Assembly (NCBI GenBank): GCA_015134395.1
Contig: CP043983.1
Location: forward strand, 217,295 to 281,294
Origin: Candidatus Stammera capleta
Lineage (GTDB): Bacteria > Pseudomonadota > Gammaproteobacteria > Enterobacterales > Enterobacteriaceae
Reading direction: 5' to 3'
DNA length: 64,000 nucleotides
Below, one piece after another: positions 50,011 through 61,307 of the stretch. How positions within the stretch are numbered: the stretch's first letter is position 1; each line of letters starts with the position of its first letter. Under the pieces are notes generated by a model that was not told the DNA's origin, did no database searches, and saw only the letters and a list, made by a program, of their open reading frames with translations. A program made the translations under genes and the position numbers.

Positions 50011-50835
50011 TTAATTACTTATTACATGTAGATATTTACTTATTATACTAAATAAAAATATCATCATTATTATAGTTAATGGATTAATTTTTTTTTTTAA
50101 TAATCACATACATATTATTGTTAAAATAAGAGGTAATATTCCAGGTAAGATTTTATCTAATATATTTTGTATTGTTAATACATTTTTTAATTTATCATTT
50201 TTTATGTTTGATATTACTATAGGTATAGATATTTTAGTTCATTTATTAATTAATGCACCCATTATAAATAAACCTAATATAGATGAACCTTCTGTTATTT
50301 TTTGTAATAAATTATTACTTATATCTTTTATAATATTAATTCCTTTTTTATAACCATAATGTATACCAAAATATAATGTTGTTAATCTTATAACATTAAA
50401 AGATATAAAAAATAATATTGGACCTATTATACTACCATTTATTGATAAATTAGAACTTAATGATGATAATATAGGTCTTACAGTTCCTCAGAATATAGGA
50501 TCTCCAATTCCTGCTAATGGACCCATTAAACCTATTTTAATATTATTTATTGTTTTTTTATTTATATTTATTCCATTAGCTTTTTGTTCTTCTAATGCTA
50601 TAACTACACCTAATATAGGTGCAACCATATATGGTTGTGTATTAAAAAATTCTAAATGTCTTTTTATTGCTTTTTTTTTTTTTTTGTTATTATTATAAAG
50701 TTTATTTATTATAGGAATAATTGAAAAACAAAATCCTAAAGATTGCATTCTTTCAAAATTCCAAGAACTTTGTAAAAAAGTACTACGTATAAAAACTTTA
50801 TTTATATCATTTTTATTTATTTTTTTTATGTTCAT
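50011..50835 (-). CDS. manZ: PTS mannose permease subunit IID
   Basis: Membrane subunit of the mannose-family PTS, which imports and phosphorylates mannose, glucose and related hexoses. 274 residues (283 in E. coli). RSTFLQSSWNFERMQSLGF, RRHLEFFNTQPYMVAPILG, GLMGPLAGIGDPIFWGTVRP and LTEGSSILGLF-type ITEGSSILGLFIMGALINKW match. It contains both TGG (SSWNF) and TGA (IFWG, NKW, MW) tryptophans, so one tRNA must read both. Last gene of the operon. Confidence 0.97.
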
Positions 50836-50851
50836 TATTATACCTTAGATA

Positions 50852-51640
50852 TTAATCTAATTCATCGTCTTGAACTATTTTTTTAATTTTATTTTTATTA
50901 TTAAAGTAGTATTTTGGTGATAATTGTATATATAATATAGCAAATATTAAACCTAGTATACCTAATGCTAATAAATTAAATTTAGTAAATCCTGATATTA
51001 TAAAACCTAGATAAAAAAAAGGCATTAATGATTTACTTTCCATCATATTAACTACCATAGCATATCCTACTATAACTATTATATCACTTGCTAAATTTAA
51101 TCCATTAGTAATTATTAAAGGTATTGAATTTAATATATTTTTTATTAATTCTGTATTAACTGTATAACTTATAATTATACTAGGTATAGATATTCTCATT
51201 GCTTGTAAAAATAAAGCAGATATATGTATATATGATATATAAGATAAATTTTTATTTTTTTCTATTACTTTATCTGCTAAATGTTGAAAAGCTATATTTA
51301 TACTTCTAATTAATAGATTTAATACTTGTCCTGTTATTGCTAAAGGTATAGATAAAGCAATACCAGATCCTATTGATTGTTTACCTAAAATAATTAATAT
51401 TGTAGATATTATTGATGATAAAGCTGTATCTGGAGAAACTGCAGCTCCTATATTCATTCATCCTAAAGCTAACATTTCTAGAGTTCCACCTATTATTACA
51501 CCTGTTTTTATATCCTTTAATATTAATCCTATTAAAGTACAAGCTATTATAGGTCTATGTAATTGAAATTGATCTAATATAGAATCTATACCTATTAAAC
51601 AACTTATAAAAAATATTAATACTGTTTGTAATAATGTCAT
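50852..51640 (-). CDS. manY: PTS mannose permease subunit IIC
   Basis: Substrate-channel subunit. 262 residues (266 in E. coli). QFQLHRPIIACTLIGLILKD, GGTLEMLALG followed by TGA Trp, MNIGAAVSPDTALSSIIS and SIGSGIALSIPLAITGQ match ManY. Multiple membrane helices. A strong AGGAG lies about five bases before the ATG. Conserved order X-Y-Z. Confidence 0.97.
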
Positions 51641-51656
51641 AATTTCTCCTCTTTTA

Positions 51657-52151
51657 TTAGATAGAGAATTTTTTTTTATTTAATATTTCTATTAAATTTA
51701 TTTTTTTATCATTTGGTAATTTACGTATTTCTAATTTAATTTTCATATTATTTAATTTATAAAAAGATATTACATCTTTTTTATTTACTGATATTGTATC
51801 TGTAATTTGTATTTTATTTTTTTTATAAGACATACCTCCTATATTTATAGAATTAATATTTACTCCTTTTTTAATTATTTTAAGTACATCATTTGGATTT
51901 GTAAATAATAATATTACTTTATCTTTAGAATATTTAGGATTATTATATACTTTTATAAATTTTTTTATATTTACTACATGTGATGTTATATCTAATGGAG
52001 ATACTTGTTTTAATAATTTACTTCTTATTTTATCTTTATATACTTTATCATTTACTACAATTATTCTAGAAATATTAAATTCTTTACTTCATCCTATTGT
52101 AACTTGACCATGTATTAATCTATCGTCAATTCTTGTTAACATTATTTTCAT
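51657..52151 (-). CDS. manX: PTS mannose IIB domain as a separate protein
   Basis: Phosphocarrier IIB, 164 residues, matching the C-terminal half of E. coli ManX (IIAB, 323 aa). Phospho-His in RIDDRLIHGQVTIGW; SRIIVVNDKV, KVYNNPKYSKDKVILLFTNP and INIGGMSYKKNK follow. Begins MKIMLTRIDD; a second in-frame ATG nine bases later is possible. No clear ribosome site. It is in a different frame from the IIA gene 44 bases upstream, and the Ala/Pro linker joining the domains in E. coli is gone. Confidence 0.93.
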
Positions 52152-52195
52152 ATATTTATTTTATTTATATATATTATTATTATTTTATTATAATT

Positions 52196-52597
52196 TTATT
52201 TTTTATTTAAAATATTTTTAATACTTTTTTTACCTATATCTATAGCTATATTAACTAGTTCATTAAAATTTTTTTTGTCTTCTCTTGACATTAATACTTC
52301 TAATAACATAGGTATATTAGTTCCTGATATAATATCACATTTAATTTTTTTTTCATTTAATATTTTATTAGCTGCATTAAAAGGACTTCCTCCAAATATA
52401 TCTACAAAAAATATTAATCCATTTTTTATATTTAATTTTTTAAATGAATTTTTATATTTTTTAATAATATTATCTGTATTTTCATTTTCTAAAAAATTAA
52501 AAGCAATAATATTTTTTTGTTTACCAATAATTAATTCTATTGTTTTAAGTATTTCAGTTCCTAATTTTCCATGCATACAAATTATTATAGATATCAT
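52196..52597 (-). CDS. manX: PTS mannose IIA domain as a separate protein
   Basis: Phosphocarrier IIA, 133 residues, matching the N-terminal half of E. coli ManX. Phospho-His in IICMHGKLGTEILKTIE (E. coli GTHGWAAEQLLKTAE); LIFFVDIFGGSPFNAANKIL and SGTNIPMLLEVLMSREDKK match. Ends with IKNILNKK, where E. coli enters the linker (VKALKAKP). With IIB it should do the work of ManX in two pieces. It needs EI and HPr, not in this window. Confidence 0.94.
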   Translation of the reverse strand: MISIIICMHGKLGTEILKTIELIIGKQKNIIAFNFLENENTDNIIKKYKNSFKKLNIKNGLIFFVDIFGGSPFNAANKILNEKKIKCDIISGTNIPMLLEVLMSREDKKNFNELVNIAIDIGKKSIKNILNKK

Positions 52598-52617
52598 TAT
52601 TTTCCTATATAAATTAA

Positions 52618-54051
52618 TTATTTATTTTTTATTATAGAATCTAATATAGAAGTACTAATTAACATAAATATTGCAATTATTCCGCTATAAACTCCTATTT
52701 TAATAAAACTATTAAAATATATATTTAATAGTTGAAATTTATTTATATTAATATCTTTTGGTATTGACATTATATTTGCTATTTTTCCTGATAATATTGA
52801 TGATATTGATGTTGTTAAAAATCATGATCCTAATGTAAAATTTATTAATTTTTTTGGTACAAGTTGAGATATCATTGATAATCCTAATCCAGATATCATT
52901 AATTCTCCTATACTTTGAAATAAATAACTTAATATTAATCAATATGAAGGTATTAATCCTTGATTATTAGTATCTAAATATATTCCAATAGGAATTATTA
53001 AAAAAGAAATTGATGAAAGTGTCATTCCTATAGCAAATTTATAAATTATTGATAATTTATTTCCAAATATATTATATATTTTAGATAAAATAGGACTAAA
53101 TATTATTATCCAAAATGGATTTAATGCTTGAAATTGTATAGGATTTATATTTATTCCAAATATATTACTTTCAACATTTTTTATTGTAAAAAAATTTAAT
53201 GATGTTGGTATTTGATTATATAATATAAAATATATTATTGCTTCTATTATAAGAATAAAAGCAACTATCATTCTTTTTTTATTTTTATTATTTAAAAATA
53301 AAATTTCTTTTATAAATATAATTAATATTGATAATATAATAAAATTTATTATTATATTAGTTAAATATATATTTTTTATAAAATAAGATATAAATATTGG
53401 TGATATTATTAATGATATTAATAATATAAATAATATTTTTTTATTTATTGGTTTATAATCTAATTTTGAGCCAAATTCATATATTATATTGTTATAAATT
53501 AAATATGATATTAATGTAAATATAGGACCTAAAATAGGTATTAAAAAAGATATTTTTCAGCCAAATTTATTATATATTAAAGGAGTAATTAATATAGAAA
53601 GTAAAGATCCTATATTTACCGCCATATAATATATAGTAAAACCTGAATCAATTTGTTTATTATATTTTTTATATATATTTGATAAAATTATTGATGGGCT
53701 TGGTTTAAATAAACAATTTCCTATAGCTATAATAGACAATCCTATATATATTCAATTAATATTATTTAAATTTATAAATATTATAGTATATCCTATTATT
53801 AAATTTATTATTCCTAAAAATAAAGTTCTTTTTACTCCTAAAAGTTTATCACCAATTCATCCTCCTATTACTACCATTCCATACATTAATGCATTAAATG
53901 ATGTATATATATTAATTGCTTCAAATTCTGATAATAACATTTTTTTTACTAAATAAATTAATATAATAGATTGTAAACTATAAAAACCAAAGCGTTCAAA
54001 TAATTCTAGAAAAAAAATAAGATAAAATGGTTTAGGTTGTTTAAATATCAT
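52618..54051 (-). CDS. dtpA: Proton-dependent di/tripeptide transporter DtpA
   Basis: POT-family importer. 477 residues (500 in E. coli DtpA). [20 protein letters not shown] has the ExxER proton-coupling motif; YGMVVIGG then TGA Trp, [56 protein letters not shown] and [18 protein letters not shown] follow. NPFW is TGG, GG-W is TGA. Probably a source of amino acids for a cell with few biosynthetic genes visible here. Confidence 0.96.
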
Positions 54052-54087
54052 ATTTATCCTTTTTATTAAATTATTTATATAATTTTA

Positions 54088-55122
54088 TTAAGATTTATTT
54101 ATTAAAAAATAAATAATATCATTATTTTTTACTATGTATTTTTTTCCTTTTATTTTAATTTTTCCTTTTTTTTTAACTTCATTTCATCCTTTATATTTTA
54201 TAAAAGTTTTATAATTTATTATTTGTGCTTTTATAAAATTTTTAAAAAAATCACTATGTATATTTTTAGCTGCTTTTAAAATATTATTATCGTAAGGATT
54301 TAATAATCACATTTTTGCTTTATTATTATGAATTGTATAAAATTTAATTAAATTTAATAATTTAAATATTATATTTTTTATTTTATTAATTAAATATTTT
54401 TTATAATATTTATATATATTATTTTTTTTTTTATATATTTTTTTTATATTTATAATAATAAATTTATTTTTTCTTTTTTTTAAATATTTAATAGTATTAT
54501 TTATTATTTTTTTTTCTTTTAATTTATTTTTTATATTTAATATATATATTTTTTTTTTAAATGTTAATAAATTATTTTTTTTAATAAAAATTATTTTATT
54601 TTTTTTATTTTTTTTTAATAAAGTATTTTTTTCTATATTTTTAATATATGAATTTATAATTTTTATATTTTTTTTATTTTTTGTTTTTTCTTTTTTTTTT
54701 TCTAAATTAATTAAATCAGATAATTTTATTTCATTTTCTATAATATTTATATCTCTTATTGGATTTATATTTTTATTTATATTTATAATATTTTTATCTT
54801 TAAAAATTCTAATAACATGTATTAAAACATTGGTTTTTTTTATATCATTTAAAAATTTATTTCCTAAACCTAATCCTTTTGATGATCCTTTTATTAATCC
54901 AGCTATATCTATATATTTTATTTTAGGTAAAATAATTTTTTTAATATTAGATATTTTAGCTATTTTATTTATTTTATTGTTTTTTATTTTTATATGTTTT
55001 ATATTAGGTTTTATAGTACAAAATGGAAAATTTTTATTTTTTATATTACTATTTGTTAATATATTAAATAATGTAGATTTACCTACATTAGGTAAACCTA
55101 TAATTCCACATTTTATTTTCAT
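54088..55122 (-). CDS. ychF: Ribosome-binding ATPase YchF
   Basis: OBG-family P-loop ATPase that binds ribosomes. 344 residues (363 in E. coli). Walker A GIIGLPNVGKSTLFNILT, G3 YIDIAGLIKGSSKGLGLGN, and the TGS domain with AKNIHSDFFKNFIKAQII and KKYIVKNNDIIYF. The NxxE motif (NVNED in E. coli) that favours ATP reads NIKNK, and the helical domain is heavily Lys-rich. In E. coli ychF is beside pth; here lysS lies between them. Confidence 0.95.
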
Positions 55123-55437
55123 TTTATAAATTTATTATTTAAATTATATATAATTTTATTATTTAATAATAAATATTTTAATTTATTATTTATAATATAC
55201 AACATATATTATATTAATTTATAATAATTAATATTTAAATTATATATTTAATAGATTAAAATTTTATTAATTTAATTTATTAAATTTATTAAAATTTTTT
55301 ATTAATTTTTATTTAAATAAATTAATTTATAATTTTTATTTATATAAATATTTTTATTAAAATTAAATAATTATTTAATTAAATATTTAAATTTAATTTA
55401 TAAAATTATATAAATTTTATTTATATATAAATTTAAT
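55123..55437. other. 315-base gene-free spacer
   Basis: Nearly pure A/T between ychF and lysS, both on the minus strand. It should contain the ychF promoter. I see no hairpin with a T run, no tRNA and no remnant frame. Confidence 0.6.
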
Positions 55438-56835
55438 TTAATTATTTTTATTTTTTTTTAAAGTAGGAAATAAAATAACATCTTTAATTGATTTATTATT
55501 AGTTAATATCATAATTAATCTATCTATACCTAAACCTACCCCTGAAGTAGGAGGTAGTCCATATTTTAAAGAATTTATATAATTTATATTTAGAAATTTT
55601 TTATTTTTATTTTCTATTTTTAATTGTTTTTTAAAATTTATATATTGTTGTTTATAATCATTTAATTCTGAAAAACCATTTGCAATTTCATAACCTGCTA
55701 TAAATAATTCAAATCTATCTGCTATATTTTTATTTTTTTTATTTATTTTAGCTAATGGTGAAATATCTATAAAATATTCAGTTATAAATGTTGGTTGAAT
55801 TAAAAATTTTTCAGTTGTTATTTTAAATATTTTTATAATAATTTTATTAATTGTATATTTTTTTTTTATTTTTATTTTTAATTTTTTTGCTATTTTTAAT
55901 ATTTTATCTTTATTTTCTAATTCATTTATATTATTAAATAATTTTGAATATTTATATATTGCTTTTTTGATAGAAATTTTTTTATATGGAAATGAAAAAT
56001 TTATTTTTTTTTTATTAAAAAAAATTATTTCTTTTTTATGTACACATTGAATTATGTAATAAATCATTTTTTCTATTAATTTCATGATATATTTATAATT
56101 TTTATATGCTTGATATATTTCTATCATTGTAAATTCAGGATTATGTTTTGATGATATTCCTTCATTTCTAAAATTTCTATTTAATTCAAATATTTTTGTA
56201 AACCCTCCTATTATTAATTGTTTTAAATATAATTCTGGAGCTATTCTTAAATACATATTTGTATTTAATTTATTATGATATGTAAAAAATGGTTTAGCAT
56301 TTGCTCCTCCAGGTATTTGATGTAACATTGGAGTTTCTACTTCTAGAAAATTTCTTTTATTTAAAAAATTTCTTATAAGTTTTATAATTTTTATTCTTAA
56401 TAAAAATGTTTTTCTAGTTTTTATATTTGTAATTAAATCTAAATATCTTTGTCTATATTTTGTTTCTTTATTTTTTAATTTATGAAATTTATCTGGTAAT
56501 GATTTATATATTTTATTTAATATTTTTATATATATGCAATTTATTGTTAGTTCTTTTGTTTTAGTTTTAAATAAAATTCCATCTATATATATAATATCTC
56601 CTATTTTTATTTTTTTTATTAATGGAATTTTTTTTTTATTAATAATTTTTTTATTTATTAATATTTGTATATTTTCATATATATCTTGAATATTTATAAA
56701 AGTATTAATACCCATTGATCTTTTTAATATAATTCTTCCACATATTTTTACATTTATATTTTTTTTTTTTATTATATTTTTAGGTATATTAGAATATTTA
56801 TTTATAATTTTATATATTTCATCTATTTTATTCAT
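55438..56835 (-). CDS. lysS: Lysyl-tRNA synthetase (class II)
   Basis: Charges tRNA-Lys. 465 residues (505 in E. coli). The OB-fold anticodon domain (CGRIILKRSMG) has a shortened N-terminus; YRQRYLDL, FLEVETPMLHQIPGGANAKP (motif 1), FELNRNFRNEGISSKHNPEF (motif 2), FELFIAGYEIANGFSELND and PTSGVGLGIDRLIMIL (motif 3) are intact. In E. coli it follows prfB in one operon; here the gene upstream is pth and prfB is absent. Confidence 0.97.
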   Translation of the reverse strand: MNKIDEIYKIINKYSNIPKNIIKKKNINVKICGRIILKRSMGINTFINIQDIYENIQILINKKIINKKKIPLIKKIKIGDIIYIDGILFKTKTKELTINCIYIKILNKIYKSLPDKFHKLKNKETKYRQRYLDLITNIKTRKTFLLRIKIIKLIRNFLNKRNFLEVETPMLHQIPGGANAKPFFTYHNKLNTNMYLRIAPELYLKQLIIGGFTKIFELNRNFRNEGISSKHNPEFTMIEIYQAYKNYKYIMKLIEKMIYYIIQCVHKKEIIFFNKKKINFSFPYKKISIKKAIYKYSKLFNNINELENKDKILKIAKKLKIKIKKKYTINKIIIKIFKITTEKFLIQPTFITEYFIDISPLAKINKKNKNIADRFELFIAGYEIANGFSELNDYKQQYINFKKQLKIENKNKKFLNINYINSLKYGLPPTSGVGLGIDRLIMILTNNKSIKDVILFPTLKKNKNN

Positions 56836-56887
56836 TTTTTTGAATTTTTTATAATAATAAAATATTATAAATATTTATATTAATTAA

Positions 56888-57475
56888 TTAATTTTTATTA
56901 TATTTATTTATTTTTGAATTTAATATGTTTTGTATAAATTTAAAGTTATTATTTTTTATTAATATTTTTATATATTTTATAGATTTTTTTATTGATTTAC
57001 ATATTATATATTTTTCTTTATAGTTTGGTTCTGATAAAACATAATCTTTTAATTTTTTTTTTTTTTTAGGTTTACCTATTCCTATTCTTAATTGATAAAA
57101 ATTATCTTTTTTTAAATATTTTAATATATTTTTTATACCATTATGAGTACTTTTTTTTCCAAAATTATTTTTTATTTTAACATTTCCTTTATTTATATTA
57201 ATTTCATCATGAATTATTAATATTTCATTATTTTTTAAATTTAATTTATTTTTTATTTTATATATATATTTACCTACATTATTTATATATGTTTTTGGTA
57301 CATAAAAATATATATTTTTTTTTTTTATATTTAAATTATATAGTTTTCCAAAAATTATGTTTTTAAAATATTCGTTATTAATTATTTTATTTATTCATCA
57401 TATTCCTACATTATGTCTTGTAAATAATAAATTATTAATATAATTACCTATACCTATAATAATTTTTATACACAT
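56888..57475 (-). CDS. pth: Peptidyl-tRNA hydrolase
   Basis: Recycles peptidyl-tRNA released by stalled ribosomes. 195 residues (194 in E. coli). Catalytic His in FTRHNVGIWWINK (both Trp TGA); VPKTYINNVGK, ILIIHDEINI and THNGIKNIL with LRIGIGKPK match. Lies in the ancestral neighbourhood ychF-pth-prfA-prmC. Its 110-base upstream spacer is shared with divergent prfA. Confidence 0.96.
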
Positions 57476-57585
57476 TATAATTATTTTTATTAAATTAAAT
57501 ATAAATTTATTATATCATTTATTAAATTATTTTTTACATATTATATATAATATTTATTATAAATAATATTATAATTAGTATATTT

Positions 57586-58644
57586 ATGAATAATTTTATT
57601 AAGTTTAATATTTTAAAAATTGAAAAAAAGATAAAAAAAATTAATTCTTTATTAAAAAAAAAAAATTTTTATAAAAATAAAAAATATTTTTTTATTATTA
57701 ATAAATATAAAAAATTATTTAAAATAAAAGAATATTATAATAATTGAATAAAATATTTAAATGAATTAAATTCTGTAAAATCATTATTAAATGATCCTGA
57801 ATTTAGTACTTTAGCTAAAAATGAAATATATAAATTAAAATTATTAATTAAATATTATTATAAAAAATTAAAATATTTTTTTAATTTTTCTAGTAAAAAT
57901 AAAAATGATTCTTTAAATGTATACTTAGAAATTCATGCTGGAACTGGTGGTAATGAAGCATCATTATTTTCATATGATTTATTTAAAATGTATGTTAAAT
58001 TTTCAGAATTAATGAAATGAAAAGTAAAATTAATAAATATTAATACTAATAGTATTAATGGATATAAAGAAATATTATGTCATATAATAGGTAAAAATGT
58101 TTATAAATATTTGAAATTTGAATCTGGAGGACATAGAGTACAACGTATACCATATACTGAATCTCAAGGTCGTGTACATACATCAACTTGTTTAGTAGCT
58201 GTTATACCAGATATTCCTAATAAAAATTTACCAATTATTAATAATGAAGATATTAAAATAGATACATTTAGATCTTCTGGTGCTGGAGGACAACATGTTA
58301 ATACTACAGATTCTGCTGTAAGATTAACTCATATACCTACAGGTATTATTGTTGAATGTCAACAAGAAAGATCACAACATAAAAATAAATCTAAAGCATT
58401 AAAAATTTTAAAATCTAGAATTTATAATTTAGAGATTTCTAAAAGAAATAAAAAAGAATATAATAACAAAAAAAAATTATTAGGTACTGGTTTGAGAAGT
58501 GATAGAAATCGTACTTATAATTTTATTCAAAATCGTGTTACTGATCATCGTATTAATTTTACAGTATATTCTTTAAATGAAATAATTAATGGTAAATTAA
58601 AATTATTAATTGATCCTTTATTAAATTATTATAATAAAAAATAA
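57586..58644 (+). CDS. prfA: Peptide chain release factor 1
   Basis: Ends translation at UAA and UAG. 352 residues (360 in E. coli). [18 protein letters not shown] and [20 protein letters not shown]: the codon-reading tripeptide is PYT where E. coli has PAT. The peptidyl-hydrolysis loop [19 protein letters not shown] has GGQ. One Trp is TGA (LMKW). With UGA recoded, RF1 is the only release factor needed, and every stop I assigned is UAA or UAG. Confidence 0.97.
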
Positions 58645-58646
58645 TT

Positions 58647-59489
58647 ATGAATATTTTTTTATGATTAAAAAAAGTTAATTTATATAAATTATCTAATAAA
58701 AATATATATAATGATGCTTTTTTTTTTTTAAAATTTGTTTTAAATAAAGATATTAGTTGAATTATTGTAAATAATAATTATATTTTAAATTTTTTTGAAT
58801 TAAATTATTTAAATTTTTTATTAATTAAAAGACTTCATGGAGAACCTTTATATTATTTAATTAATAAATGTTATTTTTATTCATTATCTTTTAAAATATA
58901 TCCTGATATTTTTATACCTCGTAAAGATACTGAAATAATGGTAGATTATGCTATAAAATTAATTAAAAAAAATAAATATAATAAAGTTCTTGATTTAGGT
59001 TCTGGTTTAGGATCAATAGCTATATCTATAGCTAAAAATTGTCCTTTAGTTAAAATAATTGGTTTAGATATTAATAAATTAGCAATTAATTTAGCTAAAT
59101 ATAATTCTTTAAAATTAAAAATAAATAATGTTTTTTTTTATGAAAGTAATTGATTTTCTTTATTTAAAAAAGATCAAATATTATTTGATTTAATTATTAG
59201 TAATCCTCCTTATTTAAGTAAATTAGATGAAGAATATTATATTAATAATAGTGATTTAAGATTTGAATCTTATTTTTCTTTAATTTCTTTAATTAATGGT
59301 ATAAAAGATATTTCATATATAATATATAATTCTTATTTTTATTTATGTTATGGAGGAACATTAATTATAGAACATTCTTATAATCATAAAACTATAATAC
59401 AATATTTATTTAATAAAAGAGGTTATAAAAATATTTATACATATAAAGATTATAATAATAAATATAGATTTACTATAGGTAATAAATAA
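58647..59489 (+). CDS. prmC: Release factor glutamine methyltransferase
   Basis: Methylates the Gln of the GGQ motif in release factors. 280 residues (277 in E. coli). RLHGEPLYYLI, IYPDIFIPRKDTE, SAM motif I KVLDLGSGLGSIAISIA, GLDINKLAINLAKYN and the catalytic NPPYLS are present. Starts 2 bases after prfA, as in enterobacteria where the two are one operon. Confidence 0.96.
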
Positions 59490-59499
59490 TTTATTTATT

Positions 59500-61212
59500 T
59501 TACATATTTTTTAATATTGGTATACCTAATAATGATAAACATATTTTTATTATTTTTCCTATTATTGATATAAATTTTAATTTACTTTTTTTTATTTTGA
59601 TATTTTTAATTTTATTTATATTATTTTTTTCATAAAATTTTGAAAAAATTAATGTTAATTTATATAAATAGTTACATATTATATGAGGATTACCTTTTTT
59701 ATAAGATTTTTTAATTATTTCTTCAAAATTAATTATTTTTTTTGATATTTCAAATTCTATATTATTATATATTTTAAATTTATTTAATTTTATTGTTTTT
59801 GTTATATTTGTATTATTTTTTTTTAATATAGATATAATTCTAGTATATGCATATTGTATATATGGACCTGTATTATTTTTTAATGATAATATTTTTTTAT
59901 AATCAAATATATAATTATTTATTCTATTTTTTGATAAATCCATATATTTTATAGCTCCTATTGCTATTTTTTTAGATATTCTATAAATTTTATTTTTATT
60001 ATATAAATTTTTATATTTTTTTGATATTAATTTTTTTGATTTTTTTATTGTTTTTTTTATAATTTCTTTTAATTTTATATTTTTACCTTTTCTAGTTTTA
60101 AATGGTTTATTATATTTATTTAATATTATTCCAAAATAATAATGTATTAATTTTGTATTATTATTTATATATTTTGCTTTTTTACTTATTAAAAATATTT
60201 GTTTTATATATTCTTTCTGTCTTGAATCAATAAAATATATTATTTTATTTGGTTTAAATTTTTTACATCTATATTTTATACATGCTATATCTATAGTACT
60301 ATAAAGATACGCTCCATCTTTTTTTTTTATTATTAATATTTTTTTTATTTTATTTTTTATTTTTACAATTATCGCTTTTTTATCTTTTTTTGCTATATTT
60401 TTTTTTTTTAAATCTTTTATTATATTTGGTAACATATTTTTATAAAAACTTTCTCCAAATATATTTTTTTTAGATAAATTTATATTTAATTTTTTATATA
60501 TTTTTTGATTTTCTAAAATTGTTATTTTTGTAATTTTTTTTCATATTTTTATAATTTTTTTATTATTATTTTGTAATTTAATTACATTTTTTCTAGATTT
60601 TTTAGCAAAATTTTTATTTTTTTTAAATTCTTTATGTGATTTTTTATATATATTTTCTATTTTATTTATATTATTAATTTTTTTTATATTATATTTTTTT
60701 ATTCATGTTATTATATTACTAAATTGTATTCCTCAATCACCTATATGATTCATTTTAATAATTTTATGTCCTAAAAATTTATATATATTTGAAATACTAT
60801 CTCCTAATATTGTTGATCTTAAATGTCCTATGTGCATTTGTTTTGCTATATTAGGAGAAGAATAATCTATTATTATAGTTAATTTTTTTTTATTTTTTAT
60901 ATTAAAATTTTTTTTTTTTGAGTATTTATTAATTATTTTTTCTAATATGTTTTTTTTTATATAAATATTTATAAATCCAGGTTTTTTTGTTTTAATTTTT
61001 TTAAATATATTATATTTTTTTAATTTTTTTTTTATATAATAAATTAAATTTATTATATTAATTTTTTCTTTTTTTGCTATATTAATTAATCCATTGATTT
61101 GAAAATCGCTAAATTTAGAATTATTTTTTATTTTATAATTATATTTTTTTTTTATATTAATTGATTTAAGAATTTTTTCTATTATTTTTTTAATTTTATT
61201 TTTTATATTCAT
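59500..61212 (-). CDS. argS: Arginyl-tRNA synthetase
   Basis: Charges tRNA-Arg. 570 residues (577 in E. coli). DYSSPNIAKQMHIGHLRST has the HIGH motif, with ILGDSISNIYKFLGH and NHIGDWGIQFSNI (Trp TGA) after it. GAYLYSTIDIACIKYR, YFIDSRQKEYIKQIF and GPYIQYAYTRIISIL match the core and anticodon domain. Overall very Lys/Ile-rich but gap-free. Convergent with prmC (10-base gap), divergent from aspS. Confidence 0.96.
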
Positions 61213-61307
61213 ATTTATTAAATTAATACTATTTTTTAAATAATATATTATATATTATATTATTATTATTATAATTGTTATTATTATTGTTTAATTAAGA
61301 GATTTAT

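Noticed and set aside
52275-52637. 120-codon plus-strand frame
   Set aside because: Antisense of the ManX IIA domain; no ribosome site or homology.
52748-52942. 64-codon minus-strand frame inside dtpA
   Set aside because: Different frame from dtpA, which is continuous and conserved across this stretch.
54830-55129. 99-codon plus-strand frame
   Set aside because: Antisense of the P-loop end of ychF.
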